Shown in pieces: positions 39,901 through 50,950 of a stretch of DNA of 64,000 bases. The notes under the pieces are model-generated. The model was not told where the DNA came from. It worked only from the letters and a program-made list of their open reading frames with translations, and searched no databases. Numbering within the stretch: position 1 is the stretch's first letter; each line of letters begins with the position of its first letter. This DNA is from Megalobrama amblycephala (Eukaryota; Chordata; Actinopteri; Cypriniformes; Xenocyprididae): the NCBI RefSeq assembly GCF_018812025.1, contig NC_063054.1, positions 25,486,142 through 25,550,141 of the forward strand, in the 5' to 3' direction. Position numbers and translations under genes: made by a program.

Positions 39901-42679
39901 TCCAGTCCTTATATCAAGGAGCACGGCTATTGGAGGATTTTGTGGATGAATTCCTTGAACTATGCTATCAGGTATGTTGGGACGAGTGCACTTAAAAAAT
40001 GCATTTTTGGAGCAGGCTTAATGATGAAGTGCTCCAAATAATGCTTGTGGGGAACGACAACTGCTCATTATTTCTATATATCGAGTATGCCCTGTGTGTG
40101 GCTGGTTCTCCACTTATTGTAAAGGAGGAAGCCTGCTCCAAACCAGCTATAATAATCCCAACCCTGCCTGCTCAAAATCCTCCAGTGGACCTCACACAGC
40201 TGAATCCATAGCCCAGCCAGCCATCAACCCCTAGCACGGACATTTCTTTCAAATGAAAATTACCCCAAGCTTTACTCACCCTCAAGCCATCCTAGGTGTA
40301 TATGACTTTCTTCTTTCTGATGAACACAATCGGAGATATTTTAATAAATGTCCTGATGCATTCAAGCTTTATAATGGCAGTGAACGGGTCACGAGTATGA
40401 GCTGAAGAAAGTGCTTCCATCTACATCCATCCATCATAAACGTGTACTCCACATGGCTCCGGGGGTTAATAAAGGGCTTCTGAAGTGAAGCAAAGCAATG
40501 TGTTTTGTAAAAAAATGTCAATATTTAACAAGTTATTAAGTAAAATATCTAGTTTCCGCCAGACTGCCTTCTGAAACAAGGACAGAGCCCGCGCCCCAAT
40601 TTGAGTCTGACCAAGTGTATGAGCCGCCACCGTGCATCGCAGTGGGATTTTTAGTGGAATAGGAGGGTATGGAATATAATTATTATGATCATTTAGATAC
40701 GGATGTTATCCTGAGTCTCCTGTCCCACCCAGCACTAAGCGGTATTGTCATCGTCACTGGTCCACCAAGATTCCTGAGTCTTCATCGTCGCCGCTGGTCC
40801 CGCCCAGATCGAAATCATCTGTGTCTTCATTGCCGCTGGTCCTGCCCAGCATAAAGTCTGGTTTGTTGCCCTGTATCAAGTCTATGTCACTGTCATTGAT
40901 CCCACCCAGCCTCCCTTCCCTTGCCACCACATCCTGATTCAGTCTGTCAACCCCTCCACCGCTGGTTCCCTTCAGCCCATTGACTTCTCCTCTAACACCA
41001 TTCTGTTGTGTGGATAAGCCTCAGGTCTTCCGGTCTCCAGCGTTGCTCAGGCAGGTGGATCCTTAGCTCCGCCTCAAGCCAGTAATCCCGTTATTCCACC
41101 TTGGTCCATCGACCTGTCGGCTCCACCTTGGTTCCTCCCTCTCTCAGCTCCACCAGATACCATCGTCCTTCCAGCTCCACCGGGTTCCCTCGTTCCCGCT
41201 CCGTCTCTCCACCCCTTCGGCTGCACCGGGCTCCAACTTCCCTCCGGCTCCGCTTGGCCCTCAGCCACTCTGGCTCCACCTCAGTCGCTCATCAATACGG
41301 CTCCGCCTCGGCCTCCTGGGCCATCATGTCACCTGATCCCATCTACTCTCTGTCTGCACCCAGGGCTCCACTACCATCAGCTTCTAATCCCGGGTGTTGT
41401 CAGCAAAGTTTCCACCATGGCTCCTCCCTCTGTTGACTCCACTGTGGGCTTTTATCCTGGCTACTACTGAACCACCTCTAAAATCATATTATGGCGTAAG
41501 GCCGCGCCTTCTTGGAGGGGGGCGTTCTGTCACAATTACATTCAGTTTAGTCTGTCTTAGTTTCATTTTCAAGAACTTTTAGTTTGCTTATTTTGTTACC
41601 TGTTTCCTGTGTTTCTTTGTTTCTGCCAGTCATTTGTCACCATGGTTACTCATTAATTTGATCAACTTTTAGTCTTTGAGTTCATCACTGTGTATTTATG
41701 TTCCTCTCTTTAGTTCCCATTCATTGTCCAGTATTGTTGTGTTTTACATTGCTGTGTCATTTGAGTTTCTTCACTATTGGATTATCTTTGTCTCTTGGAT
41801 TAATAAACATTGTATCTATTTACTTCAAATTACTTCTTCTATCTTCATCCTGAGGACTAAATGTTACAATAACATGCACTTCTCAACTTGATTGGTTAAT
41901 GCTATGCTCCATTAATTTGTCATACTTTTGTATTACATTAATTCACTAAAATTTTACAATGATGGATTTTCAAAACGGATCTTTTGCATGATTGTAGGAG
42001 ACATTTTCAGAAGAGAATTGATGATTCTCAAGTAGAAAAGAATTAATGATTCTCAACTTGGAATTGAGAAAACATTTAGTTATGACTTGACCAGGTGATG
42101 GCAATGTGGATTATCTAATTAGAAGCTTATTATTATTACCTTTCATCAGGTCTCAGCAATATCATCGGCATCATCGTTTTCATCTCTAGTAATGCCGGAG
42201 ACCCTAGTGACAAGAAAGGAGAAGATAAGAAAAACTTATACAGCTATGGATGGTCCTTCTACTCAGGTGTACTCTCCTTCATTGTGGCTGAGGCCATAGG
42301 TGTGTTGGTAGTTAACATCTACATTGAAAAGAACAAAGAGGTTAATTTCAAGCACTTTGAGTTTATTAAAACTGCCCCTCCCCCCTCACCCTCCCTCTAC
42401 ACCAGCATTCCAAGTTACCATTACAGAAAACAATGGTCCCAGTCCTGTTCTCAATCCACAGATGCATCTAAAAGCACTTCCCCTGCCATACTTAGGGTCA
42501 CCAGCTCCTCACTACCTTTGGGGGACATTTCAATGTATATGCTGGGGAGAGAACATCCATTCAAGGCAGGTGCTCTGGCCTCTTATTACACTGATCTTTC
42601 ACATCCTAACTTTTTGCAAGCCCACAACAACATCCCTAAGGATAAGGACAGTTTGAATCACAAGATAACTCCTGTGTAA
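36257..42679 (+). CDS. cacng4: Voltage-dependent calcium channel gamma subunit / TARP (gamma-4-like)
   Basis: Transmembrane AMPA-receptor regulatory protein of the claudin fold; such proteins traffic and slow the gating of AMPA receptors (family knowledge). Exons 36257-36485, 38403-38486, 38768-38908 and 42150-42679 give 327 residues, the length of human CACNG4. The exon 2 and 3 sizes (84 and 141 bases) are those of the family. TM1 is about 10-30. The first loop has N-glycosylation sites (NTT, NAT) and the claudin motif G68-L69-W70 with C73, C74 and C83. TM2 is 112-134, TM3 140-164 and TM4 about 186-208. The C-tail ends ITPV, a class I PDZ ligand for PSD-95-type proteins. The Arg/Ser-rich C-tail block of mammalian gamma-4 is weaker here. 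cacng8 is the main alternative; linkage to psmd12 favours cacng4. Paralogue a or b is undetermined. Confidence 0.92.
36913..36960. repeat. Poly-A tract
   Basis: A run of about 26 A inside cacng4 intron 1, possibly the remnant of a retroposed tail. Nothing recognisable lies on its 5' side. Confidence 0.6.
37236..38077. mobile_element. Non-autonomous DNA element in cacng4 intron 1
   Basis: Inverted termini CTTTAACCCTTTCG and CAAAGGGTTAAAG. The right end holds two direct copies of TCCCATATGTGGGACCGTAC (38,001 and 38,044). Interior CG-rich patches around 37,300-37,370 and 37,560-37,600 contrast with the AT-rich intron. No coding domain. Confidence 0.65.
38403..38486 (+). CDS. cacng4: cacng4 exon 2
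   Basis: Eighty-four bases encoding [20 protein letters not shown] then TDSSEYIL. Acceptor GCACAG and donor GTGAGT. The SSEYIL end is a strong TARP signature. Confidence 0.95.
38768..38908 (+). CDS. cacng4: cacng4 exon 3, TM2 and start of TM3
   Basis: One hundred forty-one bases encoding [20 protein letters not shown] and [15 protein letters not shown]. Acceptor TTGCAG and donor GTACAA. The following intron contains a 2.7-kb LTR element. Confidence 0.95.
39334..39676. mobile_element. hAT-type foldback MITE in the 5' LTR
   Basis: Near-perfect 343-bp hairpin starting TAGGGCTGCACGATTAATCG and ending with its reverse complement. It is flanked by ATATTTAT on both sides (39,326-39,333 and 39,677-39,684), the 8-base duplication typical of hAT transposases. 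The 3' LTR keeps the empty site. Confidence 0.92.
40230..40640. mobile_element. MITE fragment inside the LTR element
   Basis: Contains TTTACTCACCCTCAAGCCAT and GACTTTCTTCTTTCTGATGA, close to other cyprinid MITEs that begin with a TTACTCACCC block. Boundaries are not clear. Confidence 0.45.
42150..42679 (+). CDS. cacng4: cacng4 exon 4, TM3-TM4 and cytoplasmic tail
   Basis: Starts [20 protein letters not shown], runs through [20 protein letters not shown] and IYIEKNKE, and ends NHKITPV with TAA at 42,677-42,679. The [11 protein letters not shown] block matches the GELSMYTLSRE block of mammalian gamma-4. Confidence 0.95.
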
Positions 42680-43080
42680 AAAATGCAGTTATGTCACGCA
42701 TTTACCATTTTTCGCAATTGTTTTTGGCTCAATACTCATTTTTTTCTCTCTCTAGTTTCTTATTCACGCCAGATGTGAATTTCTAATTCATTTAACCAAA
42801 TTCCATGCATTTTTGGCACATAGGTACAATTGTCTACAATATGCACAATAACTAAATACACATGGTTTGCTGATCAAAACTGATGAGTTGATTTATTGAA
42901 ATTGTCACACTCCTCACAACTTCTTTTTCATCATATGAGCCAGCATAATCCATTTAATTATCAAAATGTATCAGATATACATGTATTTCACATAAATATA
43001 TACAACATTGAATGTTTTTGGTTTACATGTAATGGATTGCTACAACTGTGCATATTTTTTTTCTGTGTACTACATGTGGG
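42680..43080 (+). other. cacng4 3'UTR region
   Basis: AT-rich sequence after the stop codon. No unambiguous AATAAA close to the stop was seen, so the transcript end is unknown. Confidence 0.4.
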
Positions 43081-44730
43081 AACCGTTCATGAACCAGACA
43101 AGTTAATCGTTGAGATGATTCTTTCAAAACATAATTCCAGAAACCCAAGCTCAGAGAACCAAATTTTCAGCTCCAGTCCATCTACAGAACAACCTCCTGC
43201 TAGGTACTTTTATGGCACCCATGCTTCCTGACTCAAGGAAAGGTGGCAAACTTTTAAGCCATTTGTAGAAACCAAATGGTCGAAAAGACAACACAATTTA
43301 AGCCCAAGAGGATAAAGAGTCTCTGATCTCCAGATCAAAAGAGACTGAGACATTGCAGACCTGTTCTCTGAGTGACCTCTGAATGTCACAGGAGAACCCA
43401 CAAAGACACAAACTGTATCAAATTGTTCCAAACAATTTGAAACGGACTTATCAAACATCTTTTAATTGCATAAATTTTATATCATATGCTACATGTGACC
43501 AGTTATGTTTTAGAACACCCACAACTCATGTAACTGTATAACTATTGAATGGTTGAATGAAAGTATTTCTTGTTTGATATGTATTTAAATCTCTATTTTC
43601 CACTCAAATCATGGTTTGAATGAAATCTGTGTAAAATGTATCATATTCCATTTAATAGAAATCATGTTTAAATGGTACTCTCTGCCGAGGCCGGCAATTC
43701 CAGAGGCCCGAGGTAACACAGTTTATGATTGGGGCGGAGAAAAGCCACCTTTGAAACAAGACGATACCTGATTGGTCATAACTCCTCAAAGAGGTGGGAC
43801 AAACACCTAAGTTTAAATAGTCATATCACAAGACAATAGAAGACTAAGACAAAACTAAGATGAAGACTGGGACCAGAGAAGTAACTAATCCTTGAACAAA
43901 GAAGAATTTGGCTTAAGACAAAGGACAGACAAGCAGCTCATTCAAGCCATCCAACTTTTACTCACTTTCTTTTTTTTTTTACTTTCTTTTCCATTGAGAG
44001 TCTCGTGTTCTAAGCAGGTTCTAAGTTAAGTTTTGCTGCAAAGTTTAACCAACGACTTTTGCCGCCTCAACTTTAAACTCCAGCCACTACAAGAGACTTC
44101 ATTTAATTGCAGCACGCTCAAACGTGATTGGGTTTTACCTAACCACAATCTGGACCTGAAAGATCCTGCAACAAATCATTGTCTCGGAAAAACACTTTTC
44201 TCCAAGCCAAGGACGCTGACAAGGAGATCCCCATTTTAAAGTCGACAAGCAAGTACCTCCAGATTCTAAAGCTGAACTGGAGCATTAAATTACTGTGATT
44301 CATGGTTTGTTCAAGTCAGGTCTTACAAAATGTATATTTTGCTAGAAATGCTCATCATTTCATTACCTCTCTTAAAACTATTTTTCTCTCATTTCCTTTC
44401 TTTCTGCAACATGTATGAATGTTTATGTGTGTGTGAATGTTTGTGTTAGATTAGTTTGTGTTAATAATCAATAAAGCCTCCTGTAGATTTTAAAAGAAAG
44501 CTTCTTGTGTTTGTGCTTGTAAATTTAATGTCTTAAACTGTCGATCTTGTTACAGAGCTATTAATTAGTGTTTTCACAATAGTTGGATATTCATATCCGC
44601 AACAAGAGCTTATTACGACCCGAGCAAATGAACGCTGGACGATTCAGTTGCTCGGTTGTAAACTAAATGACTCTTTATAATTCCCTATAAATTAATTATT
44701 TCATTTGAGCTGATTTGTTCCTACATACAG
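43080..44730 (+). repeat. Large LTR-like repeat, copy 1
   Basis: Shares ordered blocks with 49,549-50,465: AACCAGACA near the start, CGAAAAGACAACACA, GAGTGACCTCTGA, ATCAAATTGTTCCAAA, TAGAAATCATGT, AATTTAATGTCTTAAACTG, TTGGATATTCATATCC and GAACGCTGGA. An AATAAA lies at 44,470. Copy 1 has an extra internal section (43,690-44,230). The layout fits a solo LTR of an endogenous retro-element, but no termini were fixed. Confidence 0.45.
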
Positions 44731-45540
44731 TATTGACTTTTCCCAGTAAACATTTACCTATTGTTGAAAACTGGATCTAAAAAGTTAGACAAATCGGACA
44801 GTCAGTGTCAAAAAAGAAGTAGGACAAAATTTAAATTTGTATGTAACAAACATTCCTAGGGTTATCTACAATCTAAACATTTTGACCAGTAAGGCTCACG
44901 TTATGATAAAAAAATTAAAAACTTGTGATATTGTGAAAAAGTTGTGATATTCAAATAAAACAGTTGTGACAATTGCACTTATAGTTTAGAGAATGTTAAT
45001 ATGAATGTTAAGACTTAAAATGAAGTGTAACCAAGACTGTTTAAGAAAACGTTCCAAAGCAATTAATAAAAACTGTAATATAGAATTTATTACACGGGAC
45101 AGACTTTTTTGAGGCAATTCAGTTGATTTATTAGGATTTTGAATAAGCCATCTTTTTTCTTTTTAGCATCTATTAAAGAAGCTTAAAAACAGTAACAATA
45201 CTGCTATAATGGATTGAAATTTTGCTTTGGATTTTTTGCTTTGGATTTTTTTTTTATTTTTTTATTATTGTTCATCATGAAAAAAATTAAAAATAAATCC
45301 TTAGGAAAACAATCTTTGTCACATATAGTTAACTTGTTCATTTGGTTCCTAATGTGTCATGGATGACTTGCATCATAAGTATTCATTTTATAATGTAAAG
45401 GCAACATTAAAACAACATGTTCAGATTTATATTTACTTCACTGAGGTCTTGTAAGAGAAGCATGATGGATTCTCTAGTTCCCAACTCTCATTCACTTTAA
45501 CGTATTCAAATTCACTGAATTGATGATTGTCACAACTGCT
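44731..45540. other. AT-rich intergenic sequence
   Basis: No exon, RNA gene or bounded repeat recognised. Confidence 0.4.
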
Positions 45541-45545
45541 AGCCA

Positions 45546-45821
45546 TGTTGAAAAAAAAAAGAAGAAAAAGAAAAAAAAAAAAACCCAGCATATGCTGGTT
45601 ATGTATGTTTTGAAGCATGGCTTTGTATGGTTTGAGCTGGTTTAAGCTGCTCCTTAGTTGGCCCTTAGCTGGTCATTAGCTGGTTTAAGCAGGTCAAATG
45701 CTGGTCCTAAGCTGGTCCTAAGCTACTAGCTCCAGCTCAGGATCATCTTAAACCAGCTCAAACCAGCTGTCATGCTTCAAAACATACCTAACAAGCATAT
45801 GCTGTTTTTTTTTTTTCAACA
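45546..45821. mobile_element. Foldback MITE built on CCAGCATATGCTGG
   Basis: The outer ends TGTTGAAAAAAAA and TTTTTTTCAACA are inverted. Inside, CAGCATATGCTGG and GTATGTTTTGAAGCATG are mirrored near the right end. The centre has many AGCTGGT/ACCAGCT words. Non-coding. Confidence 0.75.
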
Positions 45822-45830
45822 GGGAGATTA

Positions 45831-45967
45831 GGGGTGTCCATCCTGCTCCTGTAGGGCCAATGTCCTGCAGAACTGATCTGCAACCTGCTCCAACCCACTT
45901 GCCTGGAAGCTTCTGGTGATAACAAAGACCCTGATTAGCTGTACAGGTTCAGGACTGGACACCCCTG
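45831..45967. mobile_element. Short MITE
   Basis: Inverted termini AGGGGTGTCCATCCTG and CAGGACTGGACACCCCT over 137 bases. The sequence between (CAACCTGCTCCAACCCACTT) is a well-spread fish repeat. Confidence 0.7.
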
Positions 45968-46211
45968 GTCTAGATTTTTGTTCATGTTTCATGTTTTCAG
46001 TTCATGTTTTTCTAGTCATGTCTTTTATTTTAAAATAACTGTCTTGTTCATGGTTTCATGTTGTGATGTTTTTCCTGCTTGTTTCACATGTCATGTTTTA
46101 ATTGGTTCATTGTTTTTTTATCTTGTTTAGCAGTTCATTTTTGTCATTGGTTGTTTTAGTTATGTGCTTACCCACAGTCCTGTATTTAAGCACTCATGTT
46201 TGCCATGTTTC

Positions 46212-47915
46212 ATTCAATTCAATTCAATTCAATTCAATTCACATTTATTTGTAAGGGGCTTTTCACAATACATATCTTTCAAAGCAGCTTTATATAGAAA
46301 ATGCATGTCAGCATTACAATTTAGAGTAGGCCTAATCTGTTATCAGAGGTGTGTCCAAGTTATGTAATTTCAGAAATATACATATACAAATCACGCAGTT
46401 AGCTAACAATGTAGTAATTTAAACAATGAGTGTGTTTACATGCACCCTCATAATGTGATTATAATGGGATTTTGACAATATTGCAGTTAAACTTCACCTC
46501 ATGTAAACGCAATGCTTCAATCAAACGAATGCAATTAAGCTCTTAATCGTAGTAACCATAATCGCATTAAACTTGGTGGTGTATGCCGATTTTAATTGCA
46601 ATAAACAGGCATGTAAACACCTTAATCTCATTATTATCGCTCTGACCAAAGTGTGCACGTGCTCAGATGCCGTGTGTTATTCACACAACTTTATGAATGA
46701 ACTCTGTAACATTATTCTGAATTTTTTTCTTCAGCAAATCACTAAATTCTGTCAACACAACTCACTGCACAGTCTCTGCTCCGTATCTTCATCCAGACAG
46801 CCATGACGGAAGCACAGGCAAACCCGGCATTGCGATGTTCATCACGGCTCCAAATAATATCCAGTATGTCCATAAAAATGTATTTTGAATTTGATGCGAG
46901 TAGATGAAAACAATGGCCAGTAACATGCATACTGTATGCCTATTTGAGTGTGGTATAACCATACTTATTAGCAAATAATCAGAGTATTGAAAAGTGCATG
47001 TAAACTGGAGTGAAGAGTTCTCTTGTTCTCTCTCTTGTCATGTAAACATCTTACTGTGATTAAGACCTTACTCTGATTCTGGGAAATAATTGCATTATTA
47101 GTGCACACGTAAACGTTGTCAATGGATATATAGCAAAATGTTGAATGGTGCATGGTGATCCAGAGTTTACATCATCTGAAGTCCTCGCAGGAGTTGGTGA
47201 CATCTCTTCACAAGTGTTGAGGCATCTGAAGTCTTCATAAAAGGCTGGATCCAAACTGGAGCTGACATACTCTCTAGTTACCTCGAGATGGGCATAAAAC
47301 AGAAAACCAAATGGAGAATAATTAGCGTAGCTGCTGTTCATAACATTAAGCAAAGATAATCATGTGCATTTGATCTGATATAACTGGAGTACAAGGATAT
47401 GTGATACATTATGTGACTGCTTGGCAAAAGAGATGTGTCTCTAGATTTAGTCTGAACCTTGAACATTATCAGGCTATTCCAGAGTTTCTCTCTCATTTGG
47501 TGGACTTGGATATATCCTAGTTACTATTAGAAGCCCAGAGTTTTGTGATCTTAAAGAGCTTGATGGATTGTAGGGCTATAGAAGATCAGTTAATTACACA
47601 GGAGCTAAACTATTTAGGGCCTTATAGGTCAGTAGCAGTACTTTACAATTGATACGGAACTTAATAGGTAACCAGTGTAGAGATGATAAAATTGGTGTTA
47701 TATGATCATACTTTCTTGACCTTTTGGTCTAATTGTTGCTTGTTTATTGAGGATGCAGGACAACCAGCTAGTAATGCACTACAGTAATCTAATCTAGTAA
47801 GTCTAGAGGTCATAAATGCATGAACTAACTTTTCTGCATCAGAAACAGATAACATGTTCCATAGCTTAGCGAAGTTTCTGAGGTGCAAGGAGGCTGTTTG
47901 TTGTGTATTGAAGTA
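46212..47915 (-). mobile_element. 5'-truncated L2/Rex-type LINE, minus strand
   Basis: Its 3' tail is at 46,212 (TTCAATTCAATTCAATTCAC on plus, with AAGGGGCTTTTCACAATACA). At 47,706-47,888, minus, the frame reads KLVHAFMTSRLTRLDYCSAL and LAGCPASSINKQQL, the conserved C-terminal reverse-transcriptase segment of these LINEs. Stops and frameshifts follow. A MITE is inserted at 46,433-47,119. Confidence 0.75.
46433..47119. mobile_element. MITE inside the LINE
   Basis: Begins GTGTGTTTACATGCACCCTC and ends GTGCACACGTAAAC. CATGTAAAC words recur inside, as in a common cyprinid non-coding DNA transposon. Third level of nesting here. Confidence 0.55.
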
Positions 47916-48745
47916 TGCTACACTGTTCCATATTATTTATTGTCTAGCTCATTGTTCAGTTTTTTGTTTCACATCTTAGATTAAGTTCATAGTTTATGTT
48001 TTTGGATCATCACCATTGAAAATAAAACTGCAGTTGAGTTCTCTACACCCTCATCTTCATTTGCTTCATGCCAGCTGCATTACAGAATACACAACCAGCC
48101 CACCATGAACCCAGCAGTTGCTTTACTACATCTACATCAGTAATTAGTCCCAATGAGGATTATGTGGACGAGTTTTGTGGAGTGTTCTACCAGGTGTGAT
48201 TTAATGATGTGGCTTTGTAAGACAGTGTTCGGAATTGCTTAAATGACTTGTAAAACTACTTGATGCCTGAGAGTGTTGTTATGGCTCTAGCCTAATATTG
48301 ACTATGCCCTGCTGCTGAGCAGTTCCTTGTTTACTGTGGGAATTGCAGATTATTTCATACTACCCACCACACCAGAATCTTCTTAGGTCAAGGCCACCAC
48401 GCCAGAGTCTTCTCCCATCAAAGCTGCCACGCCAGCGTCCCAAGTCTGGTAGTTTCCCCAAGTCTGGTGGTCCCAGAGGTCCTTGGCCTGACTTCAGTGC
48501 TTCCGGTGATGGTTACTGCCATCTTATATTCAAGGTGGCCACCCATGCCTCTTCTGCTGTGGCCATGGAAACTGACTCTACATGATCTTGTCCTCTGCTC
48601 CACAGTCCAGACCTGCCTCTGCTTCACGGCCCAGGTATGCCACCATGCCATGTTCTAGACCCACCTCCACAACTGTTTTGTCATTAGTTGTTTCTGTCAT
48701 GTGCTTACCCTTAGTTCTGTATTTAAGTCCTCATATACTCATGAA

Positions 48746-49548
48746 GCACTCAGTACTCATGAAGTTTCATTGCTTTTTACAGCAATTTTACAATTTTGTT
48801 TTACAAATGTAAAATTGACATTGATAAAACTTAATGTATTTGTCCATCTATTAACCCGTTTAAGTAGCAAGCACCTCACCATCATTTTTTTATAATGTAA
48901 AATCATTTTGTGGTCATTTAATATGTAAAGTGTGTGCTTTGTTTTCAGTGTTGTCACAATGAATGTACTTATACATCACATTCATCTTTGTATAATTACA
49001 AAAGAGACTGCAACATAGAATTTGTTAGTTTTTATTTGAAATGTTATTTTTCAACACACAACGTCCACTAATTTGAATAAAATTTGTCTGTAACAAGAGT
49101 GAAAATACATTTCATGGTACCTGAATATGGTTATCATTTAGTATGGTAGTATGAAAATTCCATGGTACTACTATCTGGATACAGTTACTTTGCTATGGTA
49201 CCATAACAGTACCATCACTAACCCCAGAAATGTCTCAAATCAACAACAAAAAAGGCTGCTTCTATTTTTAACTCTTCTGTTTTTTTCTGTTATTTTATAT
49301 CATAAAAGCCTAAAAATAAAATAAATGTATAGACTAATACTGCCCTAGTTTCTTGCAAATGCAGAATGTTCCCCAAATGTTGTATTCATTTGGTTTAGTT
49401 TTTTGTGAACTATTTTTTAAGGTTGTTTTAAAAATTCACACTGTCACCAAGCTCTTCCCAACCATCTCCACTCTGCCCCTGTGTCCAAATATCCATTTAT
49501 CCAGCCTACTTCCATTAAAAAAATATGTGAGCTGAGTAGTGTAGGATT
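48746..49548. other. AT-rich intergenic sequence
   Basis: Repeated GGTACCAT/ATGGTAC words at 49,130-49,220 suggest a decayed GGTAC-type MITE. Nothing else recognised. Confidence 0.35.
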
Positions 49549-50465
49549 TGAGGGCGAACCAGACACAAATTAATCTTGCAGATGATCCATTCAAACAGAA
49601 TATTTAATAGAATTCTGAATCAACACTCAGGACCCTAAATCAGAGGATATTCCATTCAGTCTAGGAACCCTCAGCTAAGTACTTTATGGTCATGCACGCA
49701 TCCTAACTAAGGAAGAACATTGTCAACTTGGGACAGTAAACCCAAGACTAATATTCGAAAAGACAACACATTGAAACTCACAGCTTGAGCCCCACGAAGA
49801 TAACGCCAGAGGTTGTGTGATCCTGAAACATAGATACAGACCTTCTTCTTCTGAGTGACCTCTGAGTGACACAGAGTTGAAATCCACAGAAAAACCCACA
49901 GATATATTTTTATATGAACTGCATCAAATTGTTCCAAAACAATGCTAGATGGATTTGTAATCAAACACCGTTCCACTGCATAATTCTATATCTTGTCTAC
50001 ACACTATACATATGGTTTATTGAAAGTGTGCCTTGTTTGGTATGAATCTCTAAATCTCTATTCATAATTCAAATTTTGGCTTGAATGAAATCTGAGTAAA
50101 ATGTATCGTATTCTTTTTATAGAAATCATGTCTAAACTGTACTCTCTGCTAATAGCAGGGAAATTAAGAGACAAGGTTTGTGTTAGATTTTAGTTCATGT
50201 GTTAGAATAATAAAAAAAAAGTCTCATTTGTATTTTTAAAGAGGACTGTCTTGTGTTATGTGCTTACGAATTTAATGTCTTAAACTGCCAATGTTACCTT
50301 GCTAATAGTGTTTTCACGATAGTTTGGATATTCATATCCACAAAAGAGCTTATAGTTATGGCCCGTTCAACTGAACGCTGGATGATTCATTTGCTCGGTC
50401 GTAAAATAAGTGACTCTTAAAATTCCATATAAATAAATTAATAATTCCGTTTAAGCTAAATATAC
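49549..50465 (+). repeat. Large LTR-like repeat, copy 2
   Basis: Diverged partner of the 43,080-44,730 repeat. It lacks the section equivalent to 43,690-44,230. Confidence 0.45.
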
Positions 50466-50950
50466 TTGTGTCCCTTAAAGTAACATGTCTGAATTCATAG
50501 TATTCATAACACAGTAGGTGAAATTTACCCAGATGACCTTCTGTTTCTGATGAGTGCATCCTTTGAACACTACAATATCCCATGAGAGGAGTTGTGAATG
50601 GCTGTTAAGCAACACTACTGATGACATAAGTCACATGACAGAGACAGATGTAGTATGTTCAAATTTCTTTCATACTACACACATTCATGCTATCTAGAAC
50701 ATACTTTTTTTAAAGGTAGCAAAGAAAGTTTCAAACCAAATGTTGTACCTAGGGATGCACCGATACTGATACCAGTATCGGTATCGGGCCCCATACCAAG
50801 CTTGTGTACTTGTAAAGCTCATAAATATACCCCTGATACCAAAGACCAATACCTTATGTTACATAACCGACAGAATTTTCCGTGCACAGACACCGGCGGC
50901 AGCAACATAAACAATGTCAGCCTCAGAGGTATGGAATTCGTTATCGATTA

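Larger units (their letters stand above)
39158..41868 (+). mobile_element. Non-autonomous LTR retrotransposon in cacng4 intron 3
   Basis: LTRs begin TGTCAC and end GTTACA: 5' LTR 39,158-39,856 (enlarged by a MITE) and 3' LTR 41,528-41,868. Flanks are GTAAC and ATAAC, a 5-base duplication with one mismatch. A purine run (GGAGGGGGGCG) precedes the 3' LTR as polypurine tract. The interior encodes only a short gag-like segment near 39,880-40,210 ([16 protein letters not shown]) and a low-complexity Pro/Ser-type region (40,860-41,420). No pol. It is in the same direction as cacng4. Confidence 0.8.
45975..48745 (+). mobile_element. Second non-autonomous LTR element, split by a LINE
   Basis: LTR-like sequence 45,975-46,211 resumes at about 47,916 and ends GCTGCATTACA near 48,075. 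A partial second LTR copy (48,673-48,738, with TTTGTCATTAGTTG and CTGTATTTAAG) follows. The interior (48,080-48,400) resembles that of the 39,158 element: GAGGATTATGTGGACGAGTT then CTACCAGG, and GACTATGCCCTGCTGCTGAG. The 3' LTR appears truncated and no target duplication was found. Confidence 0.5.

Noticed and set aside
41074..41436. Overlapping frames on both strands rich in Ser/Pro/Arg or Gly/Glu
   Set aside because: Low-complexity interior of the LTR element (repeated GGCTCCACC-like words), without a domain.
48343..48658. Short frames in the interior of the second LTR element
   Set aside because: No gag, protease or pol motifs; composition is repetitive (CCACGCCAG-type words).
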